Of a stretch of DNA of 43,844 nt, positions 30,151 to 38,325 are shown piece after piece. The notes under the pieces were generated by a model, which ran no database searches, had not been told where the DNA came from, and saw only the letters and a program-made list of their open reading frames with translations. Both the position numbers and the translations under genes were made by a program. The DNA lies in the NCBI GenBank assembly GCA_002292265.1, contig DBBQ01000028.1, forward strand, positions 1 through 43,844. The letters are read 5' to 3'. Within the stretch, counting starts at the first letter, position 1, and every line of letters starts with the position of its first letter. Source of the stretch: Flavobacteriaceae bacterium UBA980. GTDB taxonomy: Bacteria > Bacteroidota > Bacteroidia > Flavobacteriales > Flavobacteriaceae.

Positions 30151-30268
30151 GAAAGTTTTTATGATTTTCTACTTTACAAAAGATTGGTTTGTTGTTGTAA
30201 AGCCTTGAAGTATTGTAGTGGAACAATATTACAAATTTTATTTAAAATAAAAGCTTTTAAAAAAAACT

Positions 30269-30276
30269 TAATTTTG
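30269..30276 (+). promoter_or_regulatory. DUF4293 gene promoter, -7 element TAATTTTG
   Basis: TAATTTTG fits TAnnTTTG 14 bases before the ATG in the 140-base gap between the divergent rho and DUF4293 genes. No TTG at the right spacing is seen. Confidence 0.4.
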
Positions 30277-30290
30277 CATAAAACACAAGC

Positions 30291-30668
30291 ATGATTCAAC
30301 GTATTCAGTCCCTGTATTTCGTATTTGCATTCTTTTTGTTGTCGGGTTTATTGTATTATTCAATACTATGGAATGAGGCCTCCTGGATCAGCAAAAACCA
30401 CCTTTTTTATCTCAACCCGACACTAGTGTTGCTTTCGGTATTCCTATTTAAAAAACGAATACTTCAAGCTCGTTTGTGTCTCTTGTCTATTGTGATTCAA
30501 TTGGTTTTGGTTGGCTACTACGGGGTTCAACTTTTTGTTGGGGTTGCTTATCTATTGACTTATTTTGTGTTTGGGGTTTCCCTGGTTAGTATCCTCCTTC
30601 TCTTCTTAGCACGAAGAGCCATTTTAAAAGACGAAGCCTTAGTCCGTTCCGTGGACCGCATTCGTTAA
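30291..30668 (+). CDS. DUF4293-family membrane protein
   Basis: A 125-residue protein with four hydrophobic helices (about 7-25, 42-52, 60-80 and 84-107) and the start MIQRIQSLYFVFAFFLLSG, which is the hallmark of DUF4293 (usually MLQRIQT/SxY). The family is found in Bacteroidota and has no known function; it commonly lies next to rho, as here. Its last 30 bases overlap the end of the convergent phosphoesterase gene. Confidence 0.88.
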   Translation: MIQRIQSLYFVFAFFLLSGLLYYSILWNEASWISKNHLFYLNPTLVLLSVFLFKKRILQARLCLLSIVIQLVLVGYYGVQLFVGVAYLLTYFVFGVSLVSILLLFLARRAILKDEALVRSVDRIR

Positions 30669-31166
30669 TTTCCCTCGTTGTCCCAGTTCTATGGCTTCTA
30701 AGTTTTTAAGTTCTCCTTTTTCAATCTCAAACCGCAACAGGGTTCTAAACTTGTGAAAGCCAGAGATGCCTACGGCTCCTGGGTTCATATGAAGATGTCC
30801 GTATTTTTTGTCTTGCATCACTTTTAGGATGTGGGAGTGTCCACAAATAAAAAGTTGGGGTTGGTATTTTTCAATCAGTTTTTTCGCTGTGGAAGTATAC
30901 CTTCCGGGATAGCCGGCTATATGCGTCATTACCACCGGAACTCCTTCACATGTAAAATGTAAAACCTCTTCGGTTTGAAGACGTATGCTGTGCCCGTCAA
31001 TATTCCCAAAAACAGCGCGTAGTGGTTTTATCTCCTCTAGGGTATCCAGAACCTCTGAATTACCTACATCTCCCGCATGCCAAACTTCATCTGCCTGCGC
31101 GGCATAAGAAGCTATTTTTTCATCCATGTGACCATGAGTATCGGAAAGTAATAGGATTTTTTTCAA
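30639..31166 (-). CDS. YfcE/MJ0936-type metallophosphoesterase
   Basis: A 175-residue phosphodiesterase. The metallophosphoesterase motifs are in order: LSDTHGH (9-14 region), AGDVGN, VFGNIDGH, a mid MTHIAGYPG, and CGHSH followed by HMNPGAVG. These ligands bind two metals. Related enzymes cleave simple phosphodiesters in vitro, with unclear biological substrates. The C-terminus overlaps the end of the DUF4293 gene by 30 bases on the other strand. A TATCTTTG element lies just upstream. Confidence 0.92.
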   Translation of the reverse strand: MKKILLLSDTHGHMDEKIASYAAQADEVWHAGDVGNSEVLDTLEEIKPLRAVFGNIDGHSIRLQTEEVLHFTCEGVPVVMTHIAGYPGRYTSTAKKLIEKYQPQLFICGHSHILKVMQDKKYGHLHMNPGAVGISGFHKFRTLLRFEIEKGELKNLEAIELGQRGKLTNAVHGTD

Positions 31167-31187
31167 AAAAGTATAACTTTAATTCGC

Positions 31188-31195
31188 CAAAGATA
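31188..31195 (-). promoter_or_regulatory. Promoter -7 element TATCTTTG for the phosphoesterase gene
   Basis: On the minus strand TATCTTTG fits TAnnTTTG and lies 21 bases before the phosphoesterase ATG. No correctly spaced -33 TTG is evident. Confidence 0.42.
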
Positions 31196-31219
31196 TCGAA
31201 TCTTACAATTACCTACTTT

Positions 31220-31648
31220 ATGAATCCCACACCAGAATCCCTCATCAGTACCTCTAGGAGTAAAAGTAAAATTGACTTTTATAAAGAGTACATCCTTTTT
31301 TAATTAGAACAAGACCATACCCCGCGTAAACTCCTTTACGAAGAAATGGATCGAGTGGTTTTAAAAAAAATGGGAAAAGGCTGGTGGATTGGGTTCGGGT
31401 TCACTCTCGTTTTTACAGGAGTTTCATTCTATTTGTATTTTTTTGACTCGGCTAGTATTTACGATGTTATTACCGCCTTTTTACTTTTACTGATGCTGTT
31501 TGCAAGTTATGCAGAACGTCATAATAAACTCATCCAAATTAAAAAAGGAAGCCTCACCATCGATGTCTTTAGATCGACGAAAGCCAGCGAACTGGAGTGG
31601 TTGTTAGACCGTTTAAACGACCGAACAAATAAAGATACCAAAGCGTAA
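31220..31648 (+). pseudogene. Small membrane protein of unknown family, interrupted by an in-frame TAA
   Basis: The frame from the ATG at 31220 runs 27 codons (MNPTPESLIS...KIDFYKEYILF), meets TAA at 31301-31303, and stays open in the same frame to 31648. The downstream part contains LEQDHTPRKLLYEEMDRVV, two membrane helices (about 31362-31450 and 31457-31500 in base positions) and a basic C-terminus. Undisrupted, it would be 142 residues. A single change, for example CAA to TAA, would explain the stop. Alternatively the 100-residue frame starting at the ATG at 31346 is the real intact gene and the upstream similarity is chance. No family is recognised. Confidence 0.5.
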
Positions 31649-31718
31649 TTTTTAATGACAGAGAAAGAGATTGTATCCAAAATTATTTCAAACTATCTTT
31701 ACCCCTTAAAGTCAGACT

Positions 31719-32465
31719 GTGCGTTTTTTTCTTGAATTTTTGTATGCGGGTACCCATTACCACGGATGGCAACGCCAACCCAATGCACTTTCGGTGCAAG
31801 AGGTTATGGAAAACGCATTGGGAACTTTGTTAAAAACTCCCACTCCTTTAGTAGCTGCAGGACGAACAGACACCGGGGTTCATGCCCGCCAAATGATTGC
31901 TCATTTTGATGGAGACATAGCAGGAGCAGCACATCAACATTTTGTTTACCAACTCAATCAGTTTTTACCCCAAGATATTGCCATTCAATCGCTTCAAGAA
32001 GTTCAACCAAACGCGCATGCTCGTTTTGATGCTCTTTCCAGAACCTATGAATACCACATTGCCAAAGAAAAAACACCTTTTGGAAACGAGTTGCAGTACC
32101 TTGTAAAACAACCTCTGGATTTGGAAGCGATGAATGAAGGGGCAGCCCTGCTTTTGGAGTACGAAGATTTTGAATGTTTTTCAAAGTCCCATACCGATTT
32201 AAAAACCTTTTTGTGTAAGATTAGCCATGCAACCTGGACCAATTCAGAAAAGGGTTATACCTTTACCATCACTGCTAACCGATTTTTAAGGAACATGGTA
32301 CGCGCTATTGTAGGAACCTTGGTAGAGATTGGTCTGAAAAAGAAAAAAGTAGAGGATTTGCATCAAATTATAAAAAATAAAAACCGATCTGAAGCTGGGT
32401 ATTCTGTCCCCGCACAGGGTTTGTTTTTAACTCGTATCGAATACCCAAAAAATATCTATCTGTAA
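31719..32465 (+). CDS. truA: tRNA pseudouridine(38-40) synthase
   Basis: A 248-residue enzyme modifying uridines 38-40 in the anticodon stem of many tRNAs. The catalytic aspartate is in GRTDTGVHA, and YAGTHYHGWQRQPN near the start and a late NRFLRNMVRAIVGTL are typical. The start codon is GTG (MRFFLEFLYAG); no ATG lies suitably upstream in frame. It is followed 2 bases later by the ABC exporter gene. Confidence 0.95.
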   Translation: MRFFLEFLYAGTHYHGWQRQPNALSVQEVMENALGTLLKTPTPLVAAGRTDTGVHARQMIAHFDGDIAGAAHQHFVYQLNQFLPQDIAIQSLQEVQPNAHARFDALSRTYEYHIAKEKTPFGNELQYLVKQPLDLEAMNEGAALLLEYEDFECFSKSHTDLKTFLCKISHATWTNSEKGYTFTITANRFLRNMVRAIVGTLVEIGLKKKKVEDLHQIIKNKNRSEAGYSVPAQGLFLTRIEYPKNIYL

Positions 32466-32467
32466 GC

Positions 32468-34234
32468 ATGGTAAAAGTAAGTGGTAAAATTTTTGATCTG
32501 AAGTTGTTCGGGAAGCTAATGGCTTTTATTAAGCCGTTCAAAGCGACTTATTACTTTGTAATGTTTGCTGCGATTTTACTCTCGGTGTCTTCTACATTAA
32601 CACCTTATTTACTAAAAGTCACCGTAGATGACTACATCACTCCGAGAGACTACACAGGAATGCAACTTTTTGTAGGCTTGATGTTAGTGACGTTGTTGCT
32701 GGAGGTGCTCTTTCAGTTTCTTTTTGTCTTCTATGCCAATTGGCTAGGACAAAAGGTCATTAAAGATTTGAGAGTGAAGTTATTCGATAAGATCATTCAT
32801 TTCAAGATGGCTTATTTTGATAAAACCGCCGTAGGTCGCTTGGTGACTCGTGCCGTAAGTGATATTGAAACCATCGCAAGTATTTTCTCTCAAGGCTTGT
32901 TTATGATCATTGCGGATCTGTTAAAGATGATTTTAGTCATAGTGGTCATGTTGTATGTGAATTGGCGCCTTTCTTTGATCGTTTTTTCTGTTTTGCCCGT
33001 AATCCTTTACGCCACCCGACTGTTTCAAAAGTCGATGAAAAAAGCTTTTGAAGAAGTGCGTTTACAAGTTGCCAACCTCAATTCTTTTGTTCAAGAACGA
33101 ATTAGCGGAATTAAAATTGTTCAGCTCTTTCATCGAGAAAAAATTGAGTACGACAACTTTGTAGCGATCAACGAAAAGCACAAACAGGCTTGGCTCAAGA
33201 CAGTTTGGTTTAACTCCATTTTTTTTCCTGTTGCGGAAATTTCTTCTTCGGTGACCATCGGTTTGTTGGTGTGGTATGGGGGAGTGAATGTTATTTCTAG
33301 TGGAGCTGTTTCCTTGGGAACTATTTTCCTATTCATTCAGATGTCCCAAATGCTTTTTAGACCTCTGCGACAAATAGCAGATAAGTTTAATTCCCTGCAA
33401 ATGGGAATGGTGGCTGCTGATCGGATTTTTGGAATTCTAGAAACAGAAAGCAACATAGAAGACAAAGGGAGGTTCTGTCCCACGGAGTTAAAAGGAGATA
33501 TTCAGCTTAAAAAATTAGGATTTTCCTATCTACCTGGAGAACCCGTACTCAAGGAGATTTCTTTAGATATCAAAGCGGGAGAAACCATTGCCATAGTGGG
33601 GGCAACAGGTGCAGGAAAATCTACGATTATCAATTTGCTATCCCGTTTTTATGAATTCGACTCGGGTGACATCACCATCGATGGGACCTCCATCCGCTCC
33701 TATGATTTACAAACCCTTAGGAAACACGTTTCTGTGGTGCTCCAAGATGTATTCCTTTTTGCCGATAGTTTATACAACAACATTACGCTGTTCAACCCAA
33801 CAATCACTAGAGCTCAAGTCATTCAAGCCTCTAAGAAAATCGGAGTACACGATTTTATCCAATCCTTACCCGAAGGATACGATTACAATGTCAAAGAACG
33901 CGGAGTGATGCTTTCTTCAGGACAAAGACAGTTAATTGCTTTTTTAAGAGCCTACCTCTCTGACCCTACTATTTTAGTTTTAGACGAGGCCACCTCCTCT
34001 GTGGATAGCTATTCAGAAGAAATTATACAAAGGGCAATAGACACCTTAACCAAAGGAAAAACCTCCATCGTGATTGCCCATCGTTTGGCAACAGTTAAAA
34101 ATGCAGATCGGATTGTGGTGATGGATCAAGGGCAAATCGTAGAAGTAGGAACCCATAAAGAGCTGTTGAAAGTAACTCAGGGACACTATACCAAACTCTA
34201 TGAGGTCCAGTTTGCCGATGTACTTTATGCCTAG
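32468..34234 (+). CDS. ABC exporter, fused membrane and ATPase domains (MsbA-like)
   Basis: A 588-residue half-transporter. Six membrane helices fill about the first 320 residues. The ATPase domain follows with Walker A GATGAGKST (about residue 379), signature LSSGQRQ, Walker B ILVLDEATSSVD, and the H-loop IVIAHRLATV. The LSSGQRQ signature differs slightly from the usual LSGGQ, as in some heterodimer or lipid-type exporters. The cargo is not evident; lipid or drug export are both possible. It abuts dacA tail to tail, with TAG immediately followed by the other gene's stop. Confidence 0.93.
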   Translation: MVKVSGKIFDLKLFGKLMAFIKPFKATYYFVMFAAILLSVSSTLTPYLLKVTVDDYITPRDYTGMQLFVGLMLVTLLLEVLFQFLFVFYANWLGQKVIKDLRVKLFDKIIHFKMAYFDKTAVGRLVTRAVSDIETIASIFSQGLFMIIADLLKMILVIVVMLYVNWRLSLIVFSVLPVILYATRLFQKSMKKAFEEVRLQVANLNSFVQERISGIKIVQLFHREKIEYDNFVAINEKHKQAWLKTVWFNSIFFPVAEISSSVTIGLLVWYGGVNVISSGAVSLGTIFLFIQMSQMLFRPLRQIADKFNSLQMGMVAADRIFGILETESNIEDKGRFCPTELKGDIQLKKLGFSYLPGEPVLKEISLDIKAGETIAIVGATGAGKSTIINLLSRFYEFDSGDITIDGTSIRSYDLQTLRKHVSVVLQDVFLFADSLYNNITLFNPTITRAQVIQASKKIGVHDFIQSLPEGYDYNVKERGVMLSSGQRQLIAFLRAYLSDPTILVLDEATSSVDSYSEEIIQRAIDTLTKGKTSIVIAHRLATVKNADRIVVMDQGQIVEVGTHKELLKVTQGHYTKLYEVQFADVLYA

Positions 34235-35023
34235 TTATTCCTCCAAATCTTGTGTCAGTAAATCTCGCAGGGATTCTAGGCTATCGATTTTGATAAAAGT
34301 TCCATTTTTGACATAAACTATTTTACCTGACTGTTCTGAGATGACTAGAACTAGGGCATCGGTCTTTTCCGAAATCCCTAAAGCGGCACGGTGTCGTAAG
34401 CCATAGCTTGAAGGAACTTTTGTACTGTCACTAACGGGTAAGATCACCCGGGTGGCAACAATAGTATTGTTTTCAATCAGAATGGCACCGTCGTGTAAGG
34501 GGCTGTTTTTAAAAAATATCGTTTCCAAGATTTGAGGATTCAATTTGATTTGGGTGAGGTTGTTTTCACTTAATGTAAAATCAAGCGAGTTGCTTCTTTG
34601 CAAAACGATAATAGCTCCAGTTTTGTTGTTTGACATTTCAAAGCACGAATCAATTAAAACCTTGATATCTAAATTTGTACCCAGACTTCTTTGGTTTAAA
34701 AACTTGAAATACCGCACAACGTTTTTTCGGTTTGTGAAATTGGTAGAGCCTAAAAGCAGTAAAAATTTTCTTATTTCTTGTTGAAAAACAACGATAAGCG
34801 CAAAGAATCCGACACTGATAAATTTCCCCAATAAATTACTTAAGACATCCATATTCAGCAGATCTGTCAACTTCCAAATGAGATAGATGATAACAATCCC
34901 AATAAAAATATTGATGGCTACCGTCCCGCGTACCAGCTTGTACAAATAGAACAGGAGTAAAGCAACAAGTAAGATGTCGATGACATCAACAAAAGAAAAG
35001 TCTATAAAATCTGCGGTGTTCAA
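34235..35023 (-). CDS. dacA: Diadenylate cyclase (c-di-AMP synthase, CdaA type)
   Basis: A 262-residue membrane enzyme making cyclic di-AMP from two ATP. Three hydrophobic segments occupy about residues 1-90. The DAC domain follows with the catalytic motifs DGAIL and RHRAALG, plus VILPVSDSTKVPSSYG between them. c-di-AMP controls potassium and osmotic balance and wall homeostasis in bacteria that have it. It lies 30 bases after folP and is probably co-transcribed with it; that pairing is common in Bacteroidota. Confidence 0.95.
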   Translation of the reverse strand: MNTADFIDFSFVDVIDILLVALLLFYLYKLVRGTVAINIFIGIVIIYLIWKLTDLLNMDVLSNLLGKFISVGFFALIVVFQQEIRKFLLLLGSTNFTNRKNVVRYFKFLNQRSLGTNLDIKVLIDSCFEMSNNKTGAIIVLQRSNSLDFTLSENNLTQIKLNPQILETIFFKNSPLHDGAILIENNTIVATRVILPVSDSTKVPSSYGLRHRAALGISEKTDALVLVISEQSGKIVYVKNGTFIKIDSLESLRDLLTQDLEE

Positions 35024-35053
35024 AAAATGATGCTTTTTGTAAATTTAAAAAAA

Positions 35054-35842
35054 CTATTGGAGGGTTTGCCACAAGTCACTACATTCTTTCGCTTCTTTGA
35101 CGTCGTGAACTCTTAAAATTCGAGCACCGCGTTCCAGTGTCCAAGCGTGAAGTGCTGTGGTACCATTTAAGGCTTCCTGGGGGGTTGTTCCAAGGGTTTT
35201 ATAAATCATGGATTTTCTGGAAACCCCTACAAGTATTGGGGAGTTAAGGCCTTCGAAATGTTTTAAGTTCTTGAGTAAGGTAAAATTTTGTTCTCTACTT
35301 TTTCCAAACCCAAAACCAGGGTCTAAGATAATATCATGTATTCCAGCGGCTTGGGCTTCTTTAACCTGCGCACTAAAAAAATAGGCAATTTCGTTAACAA
35401 CCTCTTTGTATTCTGTTTTTTGCTGCATGGTTTCTGGAGTACCCTGCATGTGCATCATAACATAAGGGACATTATGAGCCGCTACAACGGCAAACATTTT
35501 TGAATCCAATTGCCCGCCAGAAATATCATTTATCATACTGACCCCCAAATCCAGGCTCATCTGTGCTACCTCACTGTTGTAGGTGTCAATTGAAAAATGA
35601 GTAGTTGGAAATTCCCGCAGCAGTTCGTTGAGGTAGGGGAGTAAACATTTTTTTTCAGTATCAGCTAGAATCAGTGGACTTCCCGGTTTACTACTTGCGA
35701 CGCCAATATCGATAAAAAAGGCACCTTCTAAGAGCATTTTCTCGGTGTGTGCCAAAGCTTTTTTTAACGAATTGTTTTTCCCTCCGTCGTAAAAAGAATC
35801 TTCGGTAAGGTTCAGTATTCCCATGATTTTGGGAGACTCCAA
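35054..35842 (-). CDS. folP: Dihydropteroate synthase
   Basis: A folate-pathway enzyme joining p-aminobenzoate to the pterin, target of sulfonamides. DHPS motifs are present: ILNLTEDSFYDGG, HFSIDTYNS, MINDISGG, DPGFGFGKS and VGVSRKSM. The first usable standard start is TTG at 35842, giving 262 residues. However, the frame stays open upstream through I-R-I-R-E-H-L-I-D-L, which resembles the usual first strand of the family, and contains no ATG, GTG or TTG before a TAA. The true start may thus be a rare codon such as ATT at 35869. It overlaps no essential part of the divergent DUF1599 gene. Confidence 0.93.
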   Translation of the reverse strand: MESPKIMGILNLTEDSFYDGGKNNSLKKALAHTEKMLLEGAFFIDIGVASSKPGSPLILADTEKKCLLPYLNELLREFPTTHFSIDTYNSEVAQMSLDLGVSMINDISGGQLDSKMFAVVAAHNVPYVMMHMQGTPETMQQKTEYKEVVNEIAYFFSAQVKEAQAAGIHDIILDPGFGFGKSREQNFTLLKNLKHFEGLNSPILVGVSRKSMIYKTLGTTPQEALNGTTALHAWTLERGARILRVHDVKEAKECSDLWQTLQ

Positions 35843-35962
35843 ATCGATGAGGTGTTCTCGGATGCGAATCTGTTGGGCTGTGTTTTTCTTTTTGATAACT
35901 TGTGGAGGGGTTTAATTAATATTTTAAAAATATATTCGAAATTTATAGCAAATTTAATTGAA

Positions 35963-36499
35963 ATGGAAGCTACCCAAAAGGAGTATCAGGAAATTGTTTC
36001 TCAATGTCGCTCATTATTTGAAAAGAAAATGAAGGACTACGGAGCCGCCTGGCGAATACTCCGACTTCCGTCACTCACAGATCAAATTTTTATTAAGGCA
36101 CAGCGCATTCGCAGTTTACAAATGCAAACTACCAGAAAGGTCGATGAAGGGGAAGTGTCTGAGTTTATTGGAATTGTGAATTACAGTGTGATGGCGTTGA
36201 TTCAGATTAAGTTAGGTGTTTCTGAACAAGTCAATATGAATTTGGAGGTAGCACTAAAAGAGTACGATGAACAAATTCAAATTATTTTTGAGCTCATGCT
36301 GAATAAAAACCATGACTATGGGGAGGCATGGCGTGACATGCGGGTCAGTTCACTTACCGATTTGATTTTACAAAAACTCCTTCGGGTAAAGCAAATTGAA
36401 GAAAATCAAGGGAAAACACTGGTGAGTGAGGGTATTGACGCAAACTATCACGACATGGTCAATTACGCTATTTTTGCGCTGATTCATCTCAAGGAGTAA
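35963..36499 (+). CDS. DUF1599 protein with two tandem copies of the domain
   Basis: A 178-residue protein starting at MEATQKEYQEIV; the reading frame is open further upstream to 35852 but without family-like sequence. It consists of two similar halves. The first has KKMKDYGAAWRILRLPSLTDQ and IVNYSVMALIQIK; the second has NKNHDYGEAWRDMRVSSLTD and MVNYAIFALIHLK. DUF1599 is also called nucleotide-modification-associated domain 1, on the basis of phage contexts, but its activity is not known to me. It is divergent from folP and ends in a TAATG overlap with the permease gene. Confidence 0.85.
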   Translation: MEATQKEYQEIVSQCRSLFEKKMKDYGAAWRILRLPSLTDQIFIKAQRIRSLQMQTTRKVDEGEVSEFIGIVNYSVMALIQIKLGVSEQVNMNLEVALKEYDEQIQIIFELMLNKNHDYGEAWRDMRVSSLTDLILQKLLRVKQIEENQGKTLVSEGIDANYHDMVNYAIFALIHLKE

Positions 36500-37572
36500 T
36501 GCGGTTTGTACTCGGAAAATTTGTTCAAGCCTTTCTAGCGCTTTTTGGTGTGGCAAGTTTGGTGTTTTTTCTTTTCACTGTACTTCCAGGAGACCCCGCC
36601 CAAATGATGCTGGATCAAAATGAAGACAGTGCACAACTGCAATTGATTCAAACTAAGTTTGGATTTGACCTCCCGCTTTACCAGCAGTATTTTTATTATT
36701 TAAACGACCTTTCCCCCATTTCATTTCATCCTACAAACCCCAGTAAATTTGCACATTATGACATGTCAATTTACGGAGGAATTAGATTATACAAAGGCCC
36801 AGAAAAAACACTGGTTCTTAAGTTTCCCTATTTTCGAACGTCTTATCAAAAACGGGGAAAGCCCATTTGGGATATAATAAAAGAAACCCTTCCCAATACC
36901 GCAATTCTAGCCCTTTCTTCAATCTTGATTGCAATAGTTGTAGGGGTTTTTTTAGGAATTTTAGCCACCTTATTTAAAGGCCATTGGTTGGACCGGACAC
37001 TACTTCTGTTGAGTACAATTGGGATGAGTGTCCCCTCGTTCTTCAGTGCGATTTTGTTTTCTTGGTTCTTTGGGTATGTATTACATTCCTACACACATTT
37101 GAACATGACAGGGAGTTTGTATGAATTGGACGATTTTGGAGAATCCTATCGGATTATTTGGAAGAATTTGATATTACCTTCTTTCGTATTGGGTATTCGC
37201 CCTTTGGCTGTCATTACCCAACTGATGCGAAGCAATCTTTTGGAGGTGCTTTCTCAGGACTACATAAGAACGGCATATTCCAAGGGTTTATCCAAGTATC
37301 AGGTGATTTTTAAACACGCACTTAAAAATGCGATAAATCCGGTGGTAACTGCAGTTTCGGGTTGGTTTGCTTCCCTTTTGGCAGGGGCTATCTTTGTGGA
37401 ATATATTTTTGGATGGAAAGGTCTTGGTAAAGAAATTGTGGAAGCTTTGAATCAACTGGATATTCCTGTAGTTATGGGATCGGTTATTTTCATTGCCTTT
37501 CTCTTTATAATCATTAATATTGTGGTCGATTTGCTCTATAGCTATCTAGATCCAAGAATAAAAACAACATAA
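36499..37572 (+). CDS. ABC transporter permease, DppB/OppB type
   Basis: A 357-residue inner-membrane permease of the oligopeptide/dipeptide family. The first helix (about 7-28) and FTVLPGDPAQMML are followed by a soluble insert to about residue 125, then five helices carrying the coupling loop YIRTAYSKGLSKYQVIFKHALKN. The soluble insert is long and contains SPISFHPTNPSKF. The partner DppC-type permease, ATPases and binding protein are not beside it. It begins inside the DUF1599 stop (TAATG) and is followed after 3 bases by tpiA. Peptide transport is the family role; the substrate is unknown. Confidence 0.88.
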   Translation: MRFVLGKFVQAFLALFGVASLVFFLFTVLPGDPAQMMLDQNEDSAQLQLIQTKFGFDLPLYQQYFYYLNDLSPISFHPTNPSKFAHYDMSIYGGIRLYKGPEKTLVLKFPYFRTSYQKRGKPIWDIIKETLPNTAILALSSILIAIVVGVFLGILATLFKGHWLDRTLLLLSTIGMSVPSFFSAILFSWFFGYVLHSYTHLNMTGSLYELDDFGESYRIIWKNLILPSFVLGIRPLAVITQLMRSNLLEVLSQDYIRTAYSKGLSKYQVIFKHALKNAINPVVTAVSGWFASLLAGAIFVEYIFGWKGLGKEIVEALNQLDIPVVMGSVIFIAFLFIIINIVVDLLYSYLDPRIKTT

Positions 37573-37575
37573 AAC

Positions 37576-38325
37576 ATGAGAAATAACATCGTAGCTGGAA
37601 ATTGGAAAATGAACAATGATTCTTCCGAAACAGAGGTTTTGCTAACCCAACTAAAATCGTTTAAAAAGCCAGAGGGTGTCCGGATTATGGTAGCCCCTGC
37701 TTTTACTCAACTCGCACAAAGCACCGCCCTGTTAAAAGATGATGCGGTAGCCGTGGTAGCGCAAAATATTAATGCTGCGGCTTCTGGAGCCTACACGGGA
37801 GAAGTTTCGGCTTCAATGTTGAAAGGGGTAGGCGTTCATACTGTAATTCTTGGACATTCTGAAAGACGTTCTCTTTTTCATGAAACGGACGCGGGATTAG
37901 CTAGTAAAGTAAAATCGACATTGGATGCTGGTATGGAGGTGATTTTTTGTTTTGGTGAAGAACTTAAGGAACGCAAATCCAACACCCATTTCGATGTGGT
38001 GGCACAGCAGATTCGAGTGGCGCTTTTTGAACTTCCCGTATCCGCTTGGAAACAAATTATTTTAGCTTACGAACCTGTTTGGGCCATCGGAACAGGAGAA
38101 ACCGCCTCTCCATCCCAAGCTCAAGAAATGCATTCTTACATTCGAAGTTTAATCGCTTCAAAATACGACCAGGCAACAGCTGATTCTGTATCGATTCTCT
38201 ACGGTGGAAGTGTGAAACCCAATAATGCTCAAGAAATTTTTGCAGGCGAGGATGTGGATGGCGGATTGATCGGAGGTGCCTCATTGAAAGCGGAAGACTT
38301 TATGGCCATAGTCAATGCTTTTTAA
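37576..38325 (+). CDS. tpiA: Triosephosphate isomerase
   Basis: A 249-residue glycolytic enzyme interconverting dihydroxyacetone phosphate and glyceraldehyde 3-phosphate. The substrate lysine is in AGNWKMN, the catalytic histidine in LGHSERR, the catalytic glutamate in AYEPVWAIGTG, and the phosphate-gripping loops in LYGGSVKPNN and GGLIGGASL. Length is normal. It is tightly packed between the permease gene and prmA, whose ATG directly follows the tpiA stop. Confidence 0.97.
   Translation: MRNNIVAGNWKMNNDSSETEVLLTQLKSFKKPEGVRIMVAPAFTQLAQSTALLKDDAVAVVAQNINAAASGAYTGEVSASMLKGVGVHTVILGHSERRSLFHETDAGLASKVKSTLDAGMEVIFCFGEELKERKSNTHFDVVAQQIRVALFELPVSAWKQIILAYEPVWAIGTGETASPSQAQEMHSYIRSLIASKYDQATADSVSILYGGSVKPNNAQEIFAGEDVDGGLIGGASLKAEDFMAIVNAF

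Noticed and set aside
31655..31735. Short plus-strand frame (M-T-E-K-E-I-V-S-K-I-I...) before truA
   Set aside because: Only 26 codons, overlaps the truA start in another frame, and resembles no known protein.
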